From Streptomyces benahoarensis (GTDB taxonomy: Bacteria; Actinomycetota; Actinomycetes; Streptomycetales; Streptomycetaceae): a DNA stretch of 53,184 bases. Below are positions 9,371 to 17,152 of this stretch, piece by piece. A model generated the notes under the pieces. It made no database searches, had not been told where the DNA came from, and worked only from the letters and a program-made list of their open reading frames with translations. Location of the stretch: positions 1 to 53,184 of the forward strand of contig NZ_VKJP01000009.1 of assembly GCF_007280575.1 (NCBI RefSeq), written 5' to 3'. Made by a program: the position numbers and the translations under genes. The first letter of the stretch is position 1. Each line of letters begins with the position of its first letter.

Positions 9371-10327
9371 ATGGTGGACGTCCCGCAGCTGGTGGAGCAG
9401 GCACGGCAGGGCCGGCCCCGGGCGGTGGCCCGGCTGATCTCCCTGGTGGAGGGAGCCTCCCCGCATCTGCGGGAGGTGATGGCGGCGCTGGCCCCGCTGA
9501 CCGGCAACGCCTATGTCGTCGGGCTGACCGGCTCGCCCGGCGTCGGGAAGTCCACCACCACCTCGGCGCTGGTCACCGCGTACCGCAAGGCGGGGAAGCG
9601 GGTCGGGGTGCTGGCGGTGGACCCGTCCTCGCCGTTCTCCGGCGGGGCGCTGCTCGGCGACCGGATCCGGATGAGCGACCACGCCTCCGACCCCGGCGTC
9701 TACATCCGGTCGATGGCCACCCGCGGCCATCTGGGCGGCCTCGCCTGGGCGGCGCCGCAGGCGATCCGGGTGCTGGATGCGGCCGGGTGCGACGTGATCC
9801 TCGTCGAGACGGTCGGCGTGGGGCAGTCCGAGGTGGAGATCGCCTCCCAGGCCGACACCAGCGTGGTCCTGCTGGCGCCGGGGATGGGCGACGGCATCCA
9901 GGCGGCGAAGGCCGGAATCCTGGAGATCGGCGACGTCTACGTGGTCAACAAGGCCGACCGGGACGGCGCGGACGCCACCGCCCGGGAGCTGAACCACATG
10001 CTCGGGCTGGGCGCCGCGCGGGCCGCCGGGGACTGGCGGCCGCCGATCGTCAAGACCGTCGCGGCGCGCGCGGAGGGCGTCGACGAGGTCGTCGAGGCGC
10101 TGGAGAAGCACCGGGCGTGGATGGAGGAGCACGGCGTCCTGGCCCGCCGCCGCCACGCCCGCGCCGCCCAGGAGGTCGAGACCATCGCGGTCACGGCGCT
10201 GCGCGAACGGATCGGCGACCTGCACGGCGACCGGCGCCTGGAGGCCCTCGCGGACCGCATCGTCGCGGGTGACTGCGATCCGTACCGGGCGGCGGACGAG
10301 CTGGTCGAGGGGATCACCGGGAGCTGA
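9371..10327 (+). CDS. meaB: MeaB/ArgK-type G3E GTPase, mutase chaperone
   Basis: This 318-aa P-loop GTPase protects and reloads adenosylcobalamin-dependent acyl-CoA mutases. The P-loop is GSPGVGKS at residues 54-61. The VDPSSPFSGGALLGDRIRM block and the switch sequence ETVGVGQSEVEIA are diagnostic of MeaB/ArgK. The base-specificity loop is NKADRDGAD, and an alpha-helical C-terminal dimerisation region follows. Old annotations call it a lysine/arginine transport kinase, which is not supported. The ATG follows AAGGAGC. It is downstream of the thiolase, and a 23-bp perfect hairpin ends the unit. The icmA gene eight kilobases away is a plausible client. Confidence 0.95.
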   Translation: MVDVPQLVEQARQGRPRAVARLISLVEGASPHLREVMAALAPLTGNAYVVGLTGSPGVGKSTTTSALVTAYRKAGKRVGVLAVDPSSPFSGGALLGDRIRMSDHASDPGVYIRSMATRGHLGGLAWAAPQAIRVLDAAGCDVILVETVGVGQSEVEIASQADTSVVLLAPGMGDGIQAAKAGILEIGDVYVVNKADRDGADATARELNHMLGLGAARAAGDWRPPIVKTVAARAEGVDEVVEALEKHRAWMEEHGVLARRRHARAAQEVETIAVTALRERIGDLHGDRRLEALADRIVAGDCDPYRAADELVEGITGS

Positions 10328-10337
10328 CGCGGGCTGT

Positions 10338-10388
10338 ACGGCTGCGGCCCCGGCTCCCGCACGGTGCGGGAGCCGGGGCCGCAGCCGT
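10338..10388. terminator. Strong bidirectional terminator between meaB and the PepSY gene
   Basis: A perfect 23-bp inverted repeat (10338-10360 and 10366-10388) has a 5-nt loop ACGGT. It lies between two convergent genes and serves both. Confidence 0.9.
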
Positions 10389-10407
10389 TGGGCCGGGACG
10401 CGGCGGC

Positions 10408-11115
10408 TCAGTCGTCCGCACCGTCGTGGTCCCCGGCACCGTCGTGGTCGGCGTGGTCGTCGTCCGCCGGGGCGGCGCTCACCGCGGCCGTGCGCGGGTC
10501 GACGAGGTAGGTGTGCTCCCGGCCGTCCCGGGTGACGGTCTCGACCTCCCAGACGGCCTTCGCGGGGTCGTCCTCGAAGTCCACGGACGTCACCGTGCCA
10601 CGCCGCTGGCCGACGGCGCGGGCGGCGTCCGCCGCGCCCACCGTGGTGCCCCGCAGCGCCGCCCGCGCCCGGTCCTGGCCGTGCGCGCCGCTCGTGTCCC
10701 GGTCGACGTGGGAGTGGAGCACGCGGGTGGTGAGGGCGTCGAGGGTGAGGCCGTGCCAGGCGCCGTCGCGGCCGAGCACGTCGGCCTCCCAGACCAGGGC
10801 GCCGCGGTCCTCGTCCAGTTCGATCTCGGTGACCGTGCCCGGGACCGCCCGCACCGCGGCGACGGCGGCCTGTGCGGCGCCGGTCTTCGCCCCGGCGGCC
10901 TTCTGGGCGTCCCCGGACTCCTCGCGGCCGTCCGCGCCGTCCGCCCCGGCGGTCGCCGCGAGTGGTGCGGAGGCCTGGGCGCCGGACTGCGGGCTGCCGG
11001 GGCCGGCGTCCGTGGTGACGGCGACGGCGGTCGTGGTGACGGCGACGGCGGTCGTGGCGCCCCCGGCGATGAGGACGGTGGCGGCGGTGGCGGCGAGAAC
11101 GAAACGGCGCTTCAT
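10408..11115 (-). CDS. Secreted or membrane-anchored PepSY-domain protein
   Basis: The 235-aa protein starts with a signal or anchor segment (KRR then a hydrophobic run at residues 5-27). Two PepSY units follow, at about residues 80-130 (VPGTVTEIELDED ... WEADVLGRDG) and 140-200 (GTVTSVDFEDD ... WEVETVTRDGREH). The C-terminus is an unusual Asp/His tail (DDDHADHDGAGDHDGADD). The ATG follows GGGGAG. It is divergent from the response regulator gene, with a 110-bp shared promoter region holding CTGAAG repeats, so it is a likely target of that regulator. PepSY proteins often modulate proteases or sensor kinases in the cell envelope. A role as accessory to the neighbouring sensor is an inference. 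Confidence 0.88.
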   Translation of the reverse strand: MKRRFVLAATAATVLIAGGATTAVAVTTTAVAVTTDAGPGSPQSGAQASAPLAATAGADGADGREESGDAQKAAGAKTGAAQAAVAAVRAVPGTVTEIELDEDRGALVWEADVLGRDGAWHGLTLDALTTRVLHSHVDRDTSGAHGQDRARAALRGTTVGAADAARAVGQRRGTVTSVDFEDDPAKAVWEVETVTRDGREHTYLVDPRTAAVSAAPADDDHADHDGAGDHDGADD

Positions 11116-11165
11116 GGTGGTTGCTCCCCTGTGATCGGCGATGACCCCACCGTGGCAAAACGAAG

Positions 11166-11218
11166 CTGAAGCGGAGCTGAAGGACCCTGAAGAGCGCTTC
11201 AGGAACGGGGTGCGAAGC
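11166..11218. promoter_or_regulatory. Phased CTGAAG repeats, candidate response-regulator operator
   Basis: CTGAAG occurs at 11166-11171, 11177-11182 and 11187-11192. An inverted copy CTTCAG is at 11197-11202 and a degenerate copy CTGAGC at 11218. Start-to-start spacing of the first four is 11, 10 and 10 bp, one helical turn, as expected for tandem binding of OmpR-family dimers. The sites sit between the divergent PepSY and response regulator genes. Confidence 0.7.
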
Positions 11219-11225
11219 TGAGCGC

Positions 11226-11915
11226 ATGCCTGATCCCACGCCCGCGCGCCCGTTCCGCCTGCTGATCGTCGAGGACGAGAAACGGCTGGCCCGCGCGCTC
11301 GCCGGCGGCCTGCGCGCCGAGGGCTACACCGTCGACGTGGTCCACGACGGCACCGAGGGCCTGCGCCGCGCGGGCGAGGGCACCCACGACCTGATCGTGC
11401 TGGACATCATGCTGCCGGGGCTCAACGGCTACCGCGTCTGCGCCGCGCTGCGGGCCGCCGGGAGTGACGTGCCCGTCCTGATGCTGACCGCCAAGGACGG
11501 CGAGTACGACGAGGCCGAGGGGCTCGACACCGGCGCCGACGACTACCTCACCAAACCGTTCTCGTACGTGGTCCTCGTCGCGCGGGTCAAGGCCCTGCTG
11601 CGGCGCCACGGGCGGACGGCCGCGCCGGTGCTGCGGATCGGTGCCCTCACCGTCGACCAGGGCGCGCACACCGTGCTGAGGGACGGCGCCGAGGTGACGT
11701 TGACCGCGAAGGAGTTCGCCGTCCTGGAACAGCTCGCGCTGCGCGCCGGGGAGGTGGTCTCCAAGGCCGAGATCCTCGACCACGTCTGGGACTTCGCCTA
11801 CGAGGGCGACCTCAACATCGTCGAGGTGTACGTCAGCGCCCTCCGCCGCAAGCTGGGCGCCGGGCACATCGTCACCGTGCGCGGCGCCGGGTACCGGCTG
11901 GTGGCCGATGCGTGA
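11226..11915 (+). CDS. OmpR/PhoB-family response regulator
   Basis: The 229-aa regulator has an N-terminal receiver domain and a C-terminal winged helix. The acidic pocket is VEDE at residues 15-18, the phosphoacceptor is D60 (LIVLDIMLPG), and the conserved Lys lies in DYLTKPFSY. The DNA-binding domain runs from about residue 138 and ends VYVSALRRKLG...IVTVRGAGYRLV, the standard recognition helix and wing. Its stop overlaps the kinase start by 8 nt, so the pair is co-translated. It probably regulates itself and the PepSY gene through the repeats upstream. The signal is unknown; see the Asp/His-rich sensor loop of the kinase. Confidence 0.96.
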   Translation: MPDPTPARPFRLLIVEDEKRLARALAGGLRAEGYTVDVVHDGTEGLRRAGEGTHDLIVLDIMLPGLNGYRVCAALRAAGSDVPVLMLTAKDGEYDEAEGLDTGADDYLTKPFSYVVLVARVKALLRRHGRTAAPVLRIGALTVDQGAHTVLRDGAEVTLTAKEFAVLEQLALRAGEVVSKAEILDHVWDFAYEGDLNIVEVYVSALRRKLGAGHIVTVRGAGYRLVADA

Positions 11916-13293
11916 GGCGTTCGGTTCGGTGCGCGCCCGGGCGACGGCCGGGGCGACGCTGGTGGTGGCGCTGGCCCTGGTCATGGCCGGGACGGCGCTG
12001 CTGCTGGTGCTGCGCGGCAACCTCCGCGACCAGACCGACCTCCAGGCCGAGGTCGCCGCCCGCGCCGTCGCCGTACGGGTCGCCACCGGCTCCGTCCACG
12101 GCGATCTGCATCTGCCGGACGGCGACGACCGCCCGGTGGTGGTCACCGACGACGACGGCCGGCTGCTGGCCGTGGGCGACGAGGTCGAGGAGGTCGACGG
12201 GCGGCGGGTCACCGGCGCGCCCGACGGCGACGGCTCCGACGAGGCGACGGGCGACGGCCATCACGGCGAGGTCGACGACGACGTGAAGGTGGCCGACGGC
12301 ACCGCGACCGTCGACGGGCACCGCGCCGACTACCGTTTCGCGACCGTCGAGGCGGAGGACGCCAGCGGCCGCAAGGCGGTGGTGCGCGCCGGGGCGCCGC
12401 TCGCGCCGTCCCAGCAGGCCGTGGGCTCGCTCCGGACCGCGATGCTGATCGGCCTGCCGCTGCTTTTGCTGGTCGTGGCGGGCGTGACCTGGCTGGTCAC
12501 CCGGCGGGCGCTGCGGCCCGTGGAGGGCATCCGGGGCGAGATGGCCGCGATCACCGCGAGCACGGACCTCGGCCGCCGGGTGCCGGTGCCCGCGGCGCGG
12601 GACGAGATCGGGCGGCTGGCGCGGACCACCAACGAGACGCTGGCGGCGCTGGAGGCATCCGTCGAACGGCAGCGCCGCTTCGTCGCCGACGCCTCCCACG
12701 AGCTGCGCAGCCCCCTCGCCAGCCTCCGCACCCAGCTGGAGGTGGGCGCCGCCCACCCGGAGCTGCTGGACGTACCGGGCGCGGTCGAGGACACCGTACG
12801 GCTCCAGCAGCTCGCCGCCGATCTGCTGCTGCTGGCGCGGCTGGACGCGGGGGAACGGCCCGCCGGCGCGCCGGTCGCGCTGGCCGCGCTGGTGCGGGAG
12901 GAGATGTCGCAGCGGCCCGCCGACCGGATCGCCGTCACGGCCGGGCGGCTGGACGAGGCCGAAGTGACCGGGTCGCGGAGCCAGTTGGGCCGGGTGCTGG
13001 GCAATCTGCTGGACAACGCGCAGCGCCACGCCACCGCGGCGGTGCGGGTGGAGGTGGTGCGTGAGGGCGCGGAGGCGGTGCTGCGGGTCGACGACGACGG
13101 GCCGGGCGTCCCGCCGGGGGACCGCGAGCGGATCTTCGAGCGGTTCGTCCGGCTCGACGACGCGCGGGCGCGGGACGACGGCGGCGCCGGGCTGGGGCTG
13201 GCCATCGCCCGGGACGTGGCCGAGCGGCACGGTGGTTCGCTGCGGGTGCGCGAGGGGTCGGTGTTCGAGCTGCGGCTGCCGGTGACGCGCTGA
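11908..13293 (+). CDS. Two-component sensor histidine kinase
   Basis: The 461-aa membrane kinase is the partner of the OmpR-type regulator. TM1 is at about residues 13-36 and TM2 at about 175-198, with a roughly 140-residue extracytoplasmic loop between them and then a HAMP domain. The H-box reads FVADASHELRSPL with H264. The N-box is GNLLDNAQRHA, and the G-boxes DDDGPGV and GAGLGLAIA complete the ATPase. The sensor loop has an acidic, His-containing stretch (DGDGSDEATGDGHHGEVDDD at about residues 106-125). It resembles the tail of the neighbouring PepSY protein and hints at cation or metal sensing; that is inference. Two hairpins follow the stop. Confidence 0.95.
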   Translation: MREAFGSVRARATAGATLVVALALVMAGTALLLVLRGNLRDQTDLQAEVAARAVAVRVATGSVHGDLHLPDGDDRPVVVTDDDGRLLAVGDEVEEVDGRRVTGAPDGDGSDEATGDGHHGEVDDDVKVADGTATVDGHRADYRFATVEAEDASGRKAVVRAGAPLAPSQQAVGSLRTAMLIGLPLLLLVVAGVTWLVTRRALRPVEGIRGEMAAITASTDLGRRVPVPAARDEIGRLARTTNETLAALEASVERQRRFVADASHELRSPLASLRTQLEVGAAHPELLDVPGAVEDTVRLQQLAADLLLLARLDAGERPAGAPVALAALVREEMSQRPADRIAVTAGRLDEAEVTGSRSQLGRVLGNLLDNAQRHATAAVRVEVVREGAEAVLRVDDDGPGVPPGDRERIFERFVRLDDARARDDGGAGLGLAIARDVAERHGGSLRVREGSVFELRLPVTR

Positions 13294-13320
13294 CCTGCGG
13301 CGGAGCGGGGGCGGGCCGCG

Positions 13321-13379
13321 GGGAGCAGGGCCTGCTCCCGGGCGCGCCGCCGGTGCCGCGGTCCGGGGGCGGACCGCGG
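13321..13379. terminator. Double hairpin between sensor kinase and MarR gene
   Basis: The first hairpin has 8-bp arms GGGAGCAG/CTGCTCCC with a 3-nt loop (13321-13339). The second has 10-bp arms CCGCGGTCCG/CGGACCGCGG with loop GGGG (13356-13379). They separate convergent genes. Confidence 0.75.
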
Positions 13380-13388
13380 CGGGTGGGC

Positions 13389-13865
13389 TCAGAGGGCGCC
13401 GCGGTGCTCCCGCAGCCGGGCGGCGACCGGCCCCAGTGAGGAGTGCAGCTGCGCCAGGCCCTCCGGGGTGAAGAGGTCGATGAAGTGCCTGCGCACCGAG
13501 GCGACATGGTGCGGCGCGACCCGGCGCATGGTCTCCCAGCCCTCGTCGGTCAGGACGGCGTAGAGCCCGCGGCGGTCCGATTCGCAGTGCTCACGGCGGA
13601 CCAGACCGGCGTTCTCCATACGGGTGATCTGGTGCGAGAGACGGCTCTTGGACTGCAGGGTGCTCGACGCGAGATCGCTCATCCGCATCCGGTGGTTCTC
13701 GGCCTCGGAGAGGTTGACGAGGATCTCGTAGTCGTTGTTGGTCAGCCCGAACGGCTGGAGATCGCGCTCCAGTTGGTGCATCAGCAGCCTGCTGACGTCC
13801 AGATGGGTACGCCAGGCGCGCTGTTCCTGGTCGGTCAGCCAGGGGGTGTCGCTGTCGGTCGTCAT
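13389..13865 (-). CDS. MarR-family transcriptional regulator
   Basis: This 158-aa regulator has a MarR winged helix. The recognition region is MRMSDLASSTLQSKSRLSHQITRMENAGLV at about residues 60-90, followed by the wing (REHCESDRRGLYAVLTDEG). N- and C-terminal helices form the dimer interface. The ligand is unknown. The ATG is preceded on the minus strand by TAGAAT at 6 nt and by no ribosome site, so the mRNA may be leaderless. The 50 bp upstream are unusually AT-rich for this genome and probably hold the self-regulating operator. The AIM24 genes end 143 bp upstream on the same strand. Confidence 0.95.
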   Translation of the reverse strand: MTTDSDTPWLTDQEQRAWRTHLDVSRLLMHQLERDLQPFGLTNNDYEILVNLSEAENHRMRMSDLASSTLQSKSRLSHQITRMENAGLVRREHCESDRRGLYAVLTDEGWETMRRVAPHHVASVRRHFIDLFTPEGLAQLHSSLGPVAARLREHRGAL

Positions 13866-13871
13866 GGATGA

Positions 13872-13877
13872 ATTCTA
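13872..13877 (-). promoter_or_regulatory. Candidate leaderless -10 box of the MarR gene
   Basis: TAGAAT on the minus strand lies 6 nt before the ATG at 13865. The flanking 13866-13910 stretch is AT-rich (TTTATTTCATCATTCAAC on the minus strand), which fits a promoter-operator. Confidence 0.6.
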
Positions 13878-14008
13878 CCCGTAAAAGTTGAATGATGAAA
13901 TAAATGCGGGTCGATCGGGCGGACCGTGCGACGGCCGCCGGTTCCGGCTCCCCGGGCCGGACGTGGTGGCTCAGACGTTCGAGCTGCTCACCGTGCGCAG
14001 ACTACCGT

Positions 14009-14782
14009 TCACAGCCCGAAACGTTGCTGGAGGCCGCCGAACGCACCCGGCAGCTGCGGCACTTGTGAGCCACTTCCTCCGCCGGGACCCCCGCCCCCGG
14101 GAATACCCGGCTCCGACGCCACCTCGCCCGTCGGCCGCTCCGCCATCAACTGCTCCGTCGACTGCAGCAGGACCGTACCTGCACCCACGAACTCGAATTG
14201 GTGCTCCTCGCCCGACACCCCGCCCAGGCCGGTGTGCGCCCGGACACCGCCGAGGAATCCCCGCAGGTACTGATGGTCGTAGTGGTGGCACGGAGACGGG
14301 CAGTCCGCCCAGCCGACGAGGGCCTGCGGGTCCACCCGGATCGGCGGCTCGGCGAAGACCACCGGGCCGTTGGACGCGGCGACGAAGGTGCCGGTGCCCA
14401 GCAGCGTCAGAAAGCCCGGAATGATCGACTGCTTCAGCGACAGAGATGGCTGAAACGCGAGCAGATTGCCGGAGCGAATGGTGAGGTTGCCGTCGTCGAG
14501 GTCGTAGGAGTTGACGTCGAATGCCCGGTCGGCGAGGACCATCTTGCCCCGGCCCTCGGCCACCACCCAGTCCGCCGCATGCAGCGGCGAATGGAAACTC
14601 GTCGAGATCAGCCGCTCCAGCGGACCGTGCCCGACGCCGTGGAAATCGATCGCGCCGTAGTACGCGATCATCTTTCCCTTCTGCAGAAACCACTGCCCCT
14701 GAAGCTCCACCGAGAACGCGTAGGCATTGACGTTGTCGTTCCGCGGCAGGGTGTGGACGTCGTGGATGACGGGTGTGCTCAC
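14009..14782 (-). CDS. AIM24-family protein, third gene of the triplet
   Basis: The 257-aa protein belongs to the AIM24/DUF124 family of beta-rich, trimer-forming proteins. Family-like blocks are QGQWFLQKGKMIAYYGAIDFHG near the start and HLHAADWVVAEGRGKMVLADRA in the middle (its core reads HAADWVVAEGRGK). GTGTFVAASNGPVVF and VDPQALVGWADCPSPCHHYDH follow in the second half. It is longer than its two partners and has a Gly/Pro-rich tail (GIPGGGGPGGGSGS). Its GTG overlaps the stop of the gene before it in a GTGA, so it is translationally coupled. In bacteria the function is unknown; the yeast homologue is mitochondrial and affects cristae. The cysteine pair in CPSPCHH is specific to this copy. 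Confidence 0.88.
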   Translation of the reverse strand: MSTPVIHDVHTLPRNDNVNAYAFSVELQGQWFLQKGKMIAYYGAIDFHGVGHGPLERLISTSFHSPLHAADWVVAEGRGKMVLADRAFDVNSYDLDDGNLTIRSGNLLAFQPSLSLKQSIIPGFLTLLGTGTFVAASNGPVVFAEPPIRVDPQALVGWADCPSPCHHYDHQYLRGFLGGVRAHTGLGGVSGEEHQFEFVGAGTVLLQSTEQLMAERPTGEVASEPGIPGGGGPGGGSGSQVPQLPGAFGGLQQRFGL

Positions 14783-15429
14783 AGCTTCTCCTCCGACGCC
14801 TGTACATAGACGGTGCCCTGGCCCGACAGCTCCAGCTGGAACGCCTCGCCCGAGCCGCGGCCGACCATCTCGCGCCAGCCGAGCGCGGCGGAGAGCTTGT
14901 TGCGCACCTCGCCGCGGTGGGCGACGTACGCCTGCGGGTCGACGTGGACCGGTTGCTGCGGGGGGATCGGTAGCGCGATGACGCCGCCGTGGGCCATCAC
15001 CGCCGCCGAGCCGTGCCCCTCAAGGGTGGTGGTGAACAGGCCCTGGCCGGTGACCTGGCCGCGCACCATGCCCATCACGCCGCCCTGTGAGCCCAGGAAC
15101 ATCGTGCCCTGCCGTAGTGAGCCGTCGAACGCCAGCAGCCGGTCGGCCTCGACGTACAGCGTCTCGCCCGTGAGGTCGATGACCTCGACGTGATGGCCGC
15201 CGTGGCCGAACATCACCGTGCCGTCGCCCTCCACCGTCATCAGCGGGGTGGCCTCGTTGGCCAGGCGGCGCCCGATCATCGAGCCGATGCCGCCCTGACC
15301 GCCCTGGATGTTCGGCGTGAAGGAGACCTCGCCGCGGTAGGCGAGCATCGCGCCGCGCTGGCTGAACAGCTGCGCCCCCGGCGTGATCCGCGCCTCGACC
15401 ATGCGGGAGTTGAGGACCGTGAACGGCAT
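14779..15429 (-). CDS. AIM24-family protein, second gene of the triplet
   Basis: The 216-aa AIM24 homologue carries the family pattern MVEARITPGAQLFSQRGAMLAYRGEVSF, then GIGSMIGRRLANEATPLMTVEGDGTVMFGH and the repeat-like GLFTTTLEGHGSAAVMAHGG, ending with VHVDPQAYVAHRGEV. The ATG shares one base with the stop of the preceding gene (TGATG), and its own stop overlaps the next start, so all three are one translational unit. No signal peptide or membrane segment is visible, so it is probably cytoplasmic or peripheral. Automated annotations call it a TIGR00266-type protein. No function can be assigned from sequence. Confidence 0.9.
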   Translation of the reverse strand: MPFTVLNSRMVEARITPGAQLFSQRGAMLAYRGEVSFTPNIQGGQGGIGSMIGRRLANEATPLMTVEGDGTVMFGHGGHHVEVIDLTGETLYVEADRLLAFDGSLRQGTMFLGSQGGVMGMVRGQVTGQGLFTTTLEGHGSAAVMAHGGVIALPIPPQQPVHVDPQAYVAHRGEVRNKLSAALGWREMVGRGSGEAFQLELSGQGTVYVQASEEKL

Positions 15430-16067
15430 CAGACCTCACCGCCCACGGTGTTGCGCTCGCTGGGCTGGACGTACACCAGGCCCTCGCCCTCGAAGCGGAT
15501 CTGGAACGCCTCGCCGGACCCCTCGCCCAGGAACGTGCGGAAGTTCACCCCGGACTGGAAGTGCTGCTTGAGATCGCCGGTGTGCGCGATGTACGCGCCC
15601 GGGTCGACCTGGAGCGGATACTCCCGGGTGACCCGCAGCACCACCGCCTGGCCGTCGGAGAGCAGCGCCGCCTGGCCGGTGCCCTCCACGGTGGTGGTGA
15701 ACAGGCCGTTGCCCTGTGAGGCGCCGCGCAGCCCGGTGAAGGTGGTGCCGGTGCGCAGCGCGGCGTCCGTGCAGAGCAGATTGCTCGCCTCCACGAACAG
15801 CTTCTCGCCGTGCAGCTGCACCAGGTTGATCTCGCTCGCGCGGTCGGCGAAATAGCAGGTGCCCTGCCCCTTCACCTCCATGACCGCCATCTGCTCACCG
15901 GTCAGGCGCCGGGTGACCATCCCGCGCAGACCCTCACCCCCTCCGGTCTTCTTCTTGAACGACATCTGTCCCTCGTACGCGACCATCGCGCCGTTCTTCG
16001 CCTTGACGGCGTCGCCCGACATGTCGACGGCGAGCACCTTGCTCCCGTGGAGCCGAAACTGAGCCAC
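15429..16067 (-). CDS. AIM24-family protein, first gene of the triplet
   Basis: The 212-aa protein begins VAQFRLHGSKVLAVDMSGD. I chose the GTG at 16067 because the upstream reading frame is low-complexity and unrelated to the family, while this start gives the family length. The middle is GGGEGLRGMVTRRLTGEQMAVMEVKGQGTCYFA (core MAVMEVKGQGTCYFA). The second half has GNGLFTTTVEGTGQAALLSDG and VDPGAYIAHTGDLKQHFQSG, parallel to the next two genes. The three share an ancestor and arose by tandem duplication. A heterotrimer is an attractive inference, since AIM24 domains can trimerise, but is untested. DUF3817 gene 1 is divergent, 241 bp away. Confidence 0.88.
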   Translation of the reverse strand: MAQFRLHGSKVLAVDMSGDAVKAKNGAMVAYEGQMSFKKKTGGGEGLRGMVTRRLTGEQMAVMEVKGQGTCYFADRASEINLVQLHGEKLFVEASNLLCTDAALRTGTTFTGLRGASQGNGLFTTTVEGTGQAALLSDGQAVVLRVTREYPLQVDPGAYIAHTGDLKQHFQSGVNFRTFLGEGSGEAFQIRFEGEGLVYVQPSERNTVGGEV

Positions 16068-16308
16068 GTCCCGAACGGTAGCCGCAGCGCCACCCGCCGC
16101 GGGAGGCCTGTCGACCCCTGATCCGCTCGGGGATCGCCCCCATTCCTCCCGGGCGCCGGGAGGTGTTCCTCCCCTACGGGACCGCCGCCCGGCCCCCGGC
16201 GCGGCGGTTCCGGGAGCGGCTGTAACAATGGACGGCAGGCTTGTGAACCCTTGCACAAGCCGCTTGCCCCCTCCGCCTGTCGCCCCCTGCCACCCGAACG
16301 AGGTTCCC

Positions 16309-16653
16309 GTGGACATCAAGACCGCCGCCGCACTCCACCGGCTCCGCCTGATCTCGGCCCCCGAGGCGATCTCCTTCCTCCTGCTGCTGTGCTGCTCGGT
16401 CCTCAAGCGCACCACCAGCTTCGACGGCGTCATGGTCATGGGCATGGTCCACGGCGTGCTGTTCATCCTGTACGTCGTCTTCTGGCTGGATGCCTGGAAC
16501 CGCGCCAAGTGGGACCTGAAGACCGCCGCCCTCTACTTCCTCCTCTCGGTGCTGCCCACCGGCGGGTTCTTCGCCGAGCGCAAGCTCAAGCGCGAGGCCG
16601 AGAGTTCCGTCATCGCCGCCCGCGCCCGCCGGGAAGGCACGGTCAACGCATGA
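16309..16653 (+). CDS. DUF3817 integral membrane protein (copy 1)
   Basis: The 114-aa protein has three hydrophobic segments, near residues 14-31, 38-58 and 72-90, with the conserved block [18 protein letters not shown] and a C-terminal basic end ([10 protein letters not shown]). This is the DUF3817 family, common in actinobacteria. I use the GTG at 16309 ([13 protein letters not shown]) with GAGG 8 nt upstream, because the longer frame adds only an unconserved Pro-rich leader. Its stop overlaps the next gene's start in an ATGA. A second DUF3817 gene lies 1.2 kb downstream. The function is unknown. Its coupling with an MTH1187-type protein suggests a shared, possibly thiamine-related, membrane role (inference). 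Confidence 0.9.
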   Translation: MDIKTAAALHRLRLISAPEAISFLLLLCCSVLKRTTSFDGVMVMGMVHGVLFILYVVFWLDAWNRAKWDLKTAALYFLLSVLPTGGFFAERKLKREAESSVIAARARREGTVNA

Positions 16654-16973
16654 TCGTCGCCTTCTCGGTCAGCCCGCTGGGCGTGGGCGAGGACGTCGGC
16701 GAGTACGTCGCCGATGCCGTCCGCGTCGTCCGCGAGTCCGGCCTGCCGAACCGCACCGATGCCATGTTCACCTCGATCGAGGGCGAGTGGGACGAGGTGA
16801 TGGACGTCGTCAGGCGCGCCGTCGCCGCCGTCGAGGCCCGCGCGGGCCGGGTTTCCCTGGTCCTCAAGGCCGACATCCGGCCGGGCGTCACCGACGGCCT
16901 GACCTCGAAGGTCGCCACCGTCGAGCGCCACCTCGCCGCCGACGCCCCGGCGGACGGCGACGCCCCGGCCTGA
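16650..16973 (+). CDS. MTH1187-family thiamine-binding-type protein
   Basis: The 107-aa protein is of the ferredoxin-like MTH1187/YkoF fold. It starts [20 protein letters not shown], continues [30 protein letters not shown] and ends [22 protein letters not shown], which are the family's conserved blocks. Family members bind thiamine or its pyrimidine part, but it is unclear whether they transport or sense it. The ATG overlaps the DUF3817 stop by 4 nt, so the two are coupled. A 20-bp hairpin terminates the pair. No TPP riboswitch is visible upstream. Confidence 0.9.
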   Translation: MIVAFSVSPLGVGEDVGEYVADAVRVVRESGLPNRTDAMFTSIEGEWDEVMDVVRRAVAAVEARAGRVSLVLKADIRPGVTDGLTSKVATVERHLAADAPADGDAPA

Positions 16974-17011
16974 CCCCGCGCGGCCCCGGCCCCGTACCGC
17001 CGCGCCACCCG

Positions 17012-17071
17012 ACGGCCCGTCCGGCCGACGCTCCCTCCCGTACGGGACCGGGCGTCGGCCGGACGGGCCGT
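17012..17071 (+). terminator. Terminator after the DUF3817/MTH1187 pair
   Basis: Twenty-bp perfect arms at 17012-17031 and 17052-17071 enclose a smaller palindrome TCCCGTACGGGA. The hairpin starts 38 nt after the stop. Confidence 0.88.
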
Positions 17072-17139
17072 TCGCCTTCGGGAAGCGCGGCGGGTCGCCC
17101 GTATCCCGAGACGCGTCCGACCGGTATATGGCCGCCCGA

Positions 17140-17145
17140 TAGGGT
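17140..17145 (+). promoter_or_regulatory. Candidate leaderless -10 box of the second MarR gene
   Basis: TAGGGT ends 7 nt before the GTG at 17153 and no ribosome site intervenes. This spacing puts the transcription start at the start codon. Confidence 0.5.
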
Positions 17146-17152
17146 CGACGGC

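Noticed and set aside
10408..13293. Assigning this two-component system to CutRS or CseBC by name
   Set aside because: The PepSY neighbour and motif do not let me tell these apart from sequence alone.
15429..16508. 359-aa form of the first AIM24 protein
   Set aside because: The first 147 residues are low-complexity antisense of the DUF3817 gene; the family starts at the GTG at 16067.
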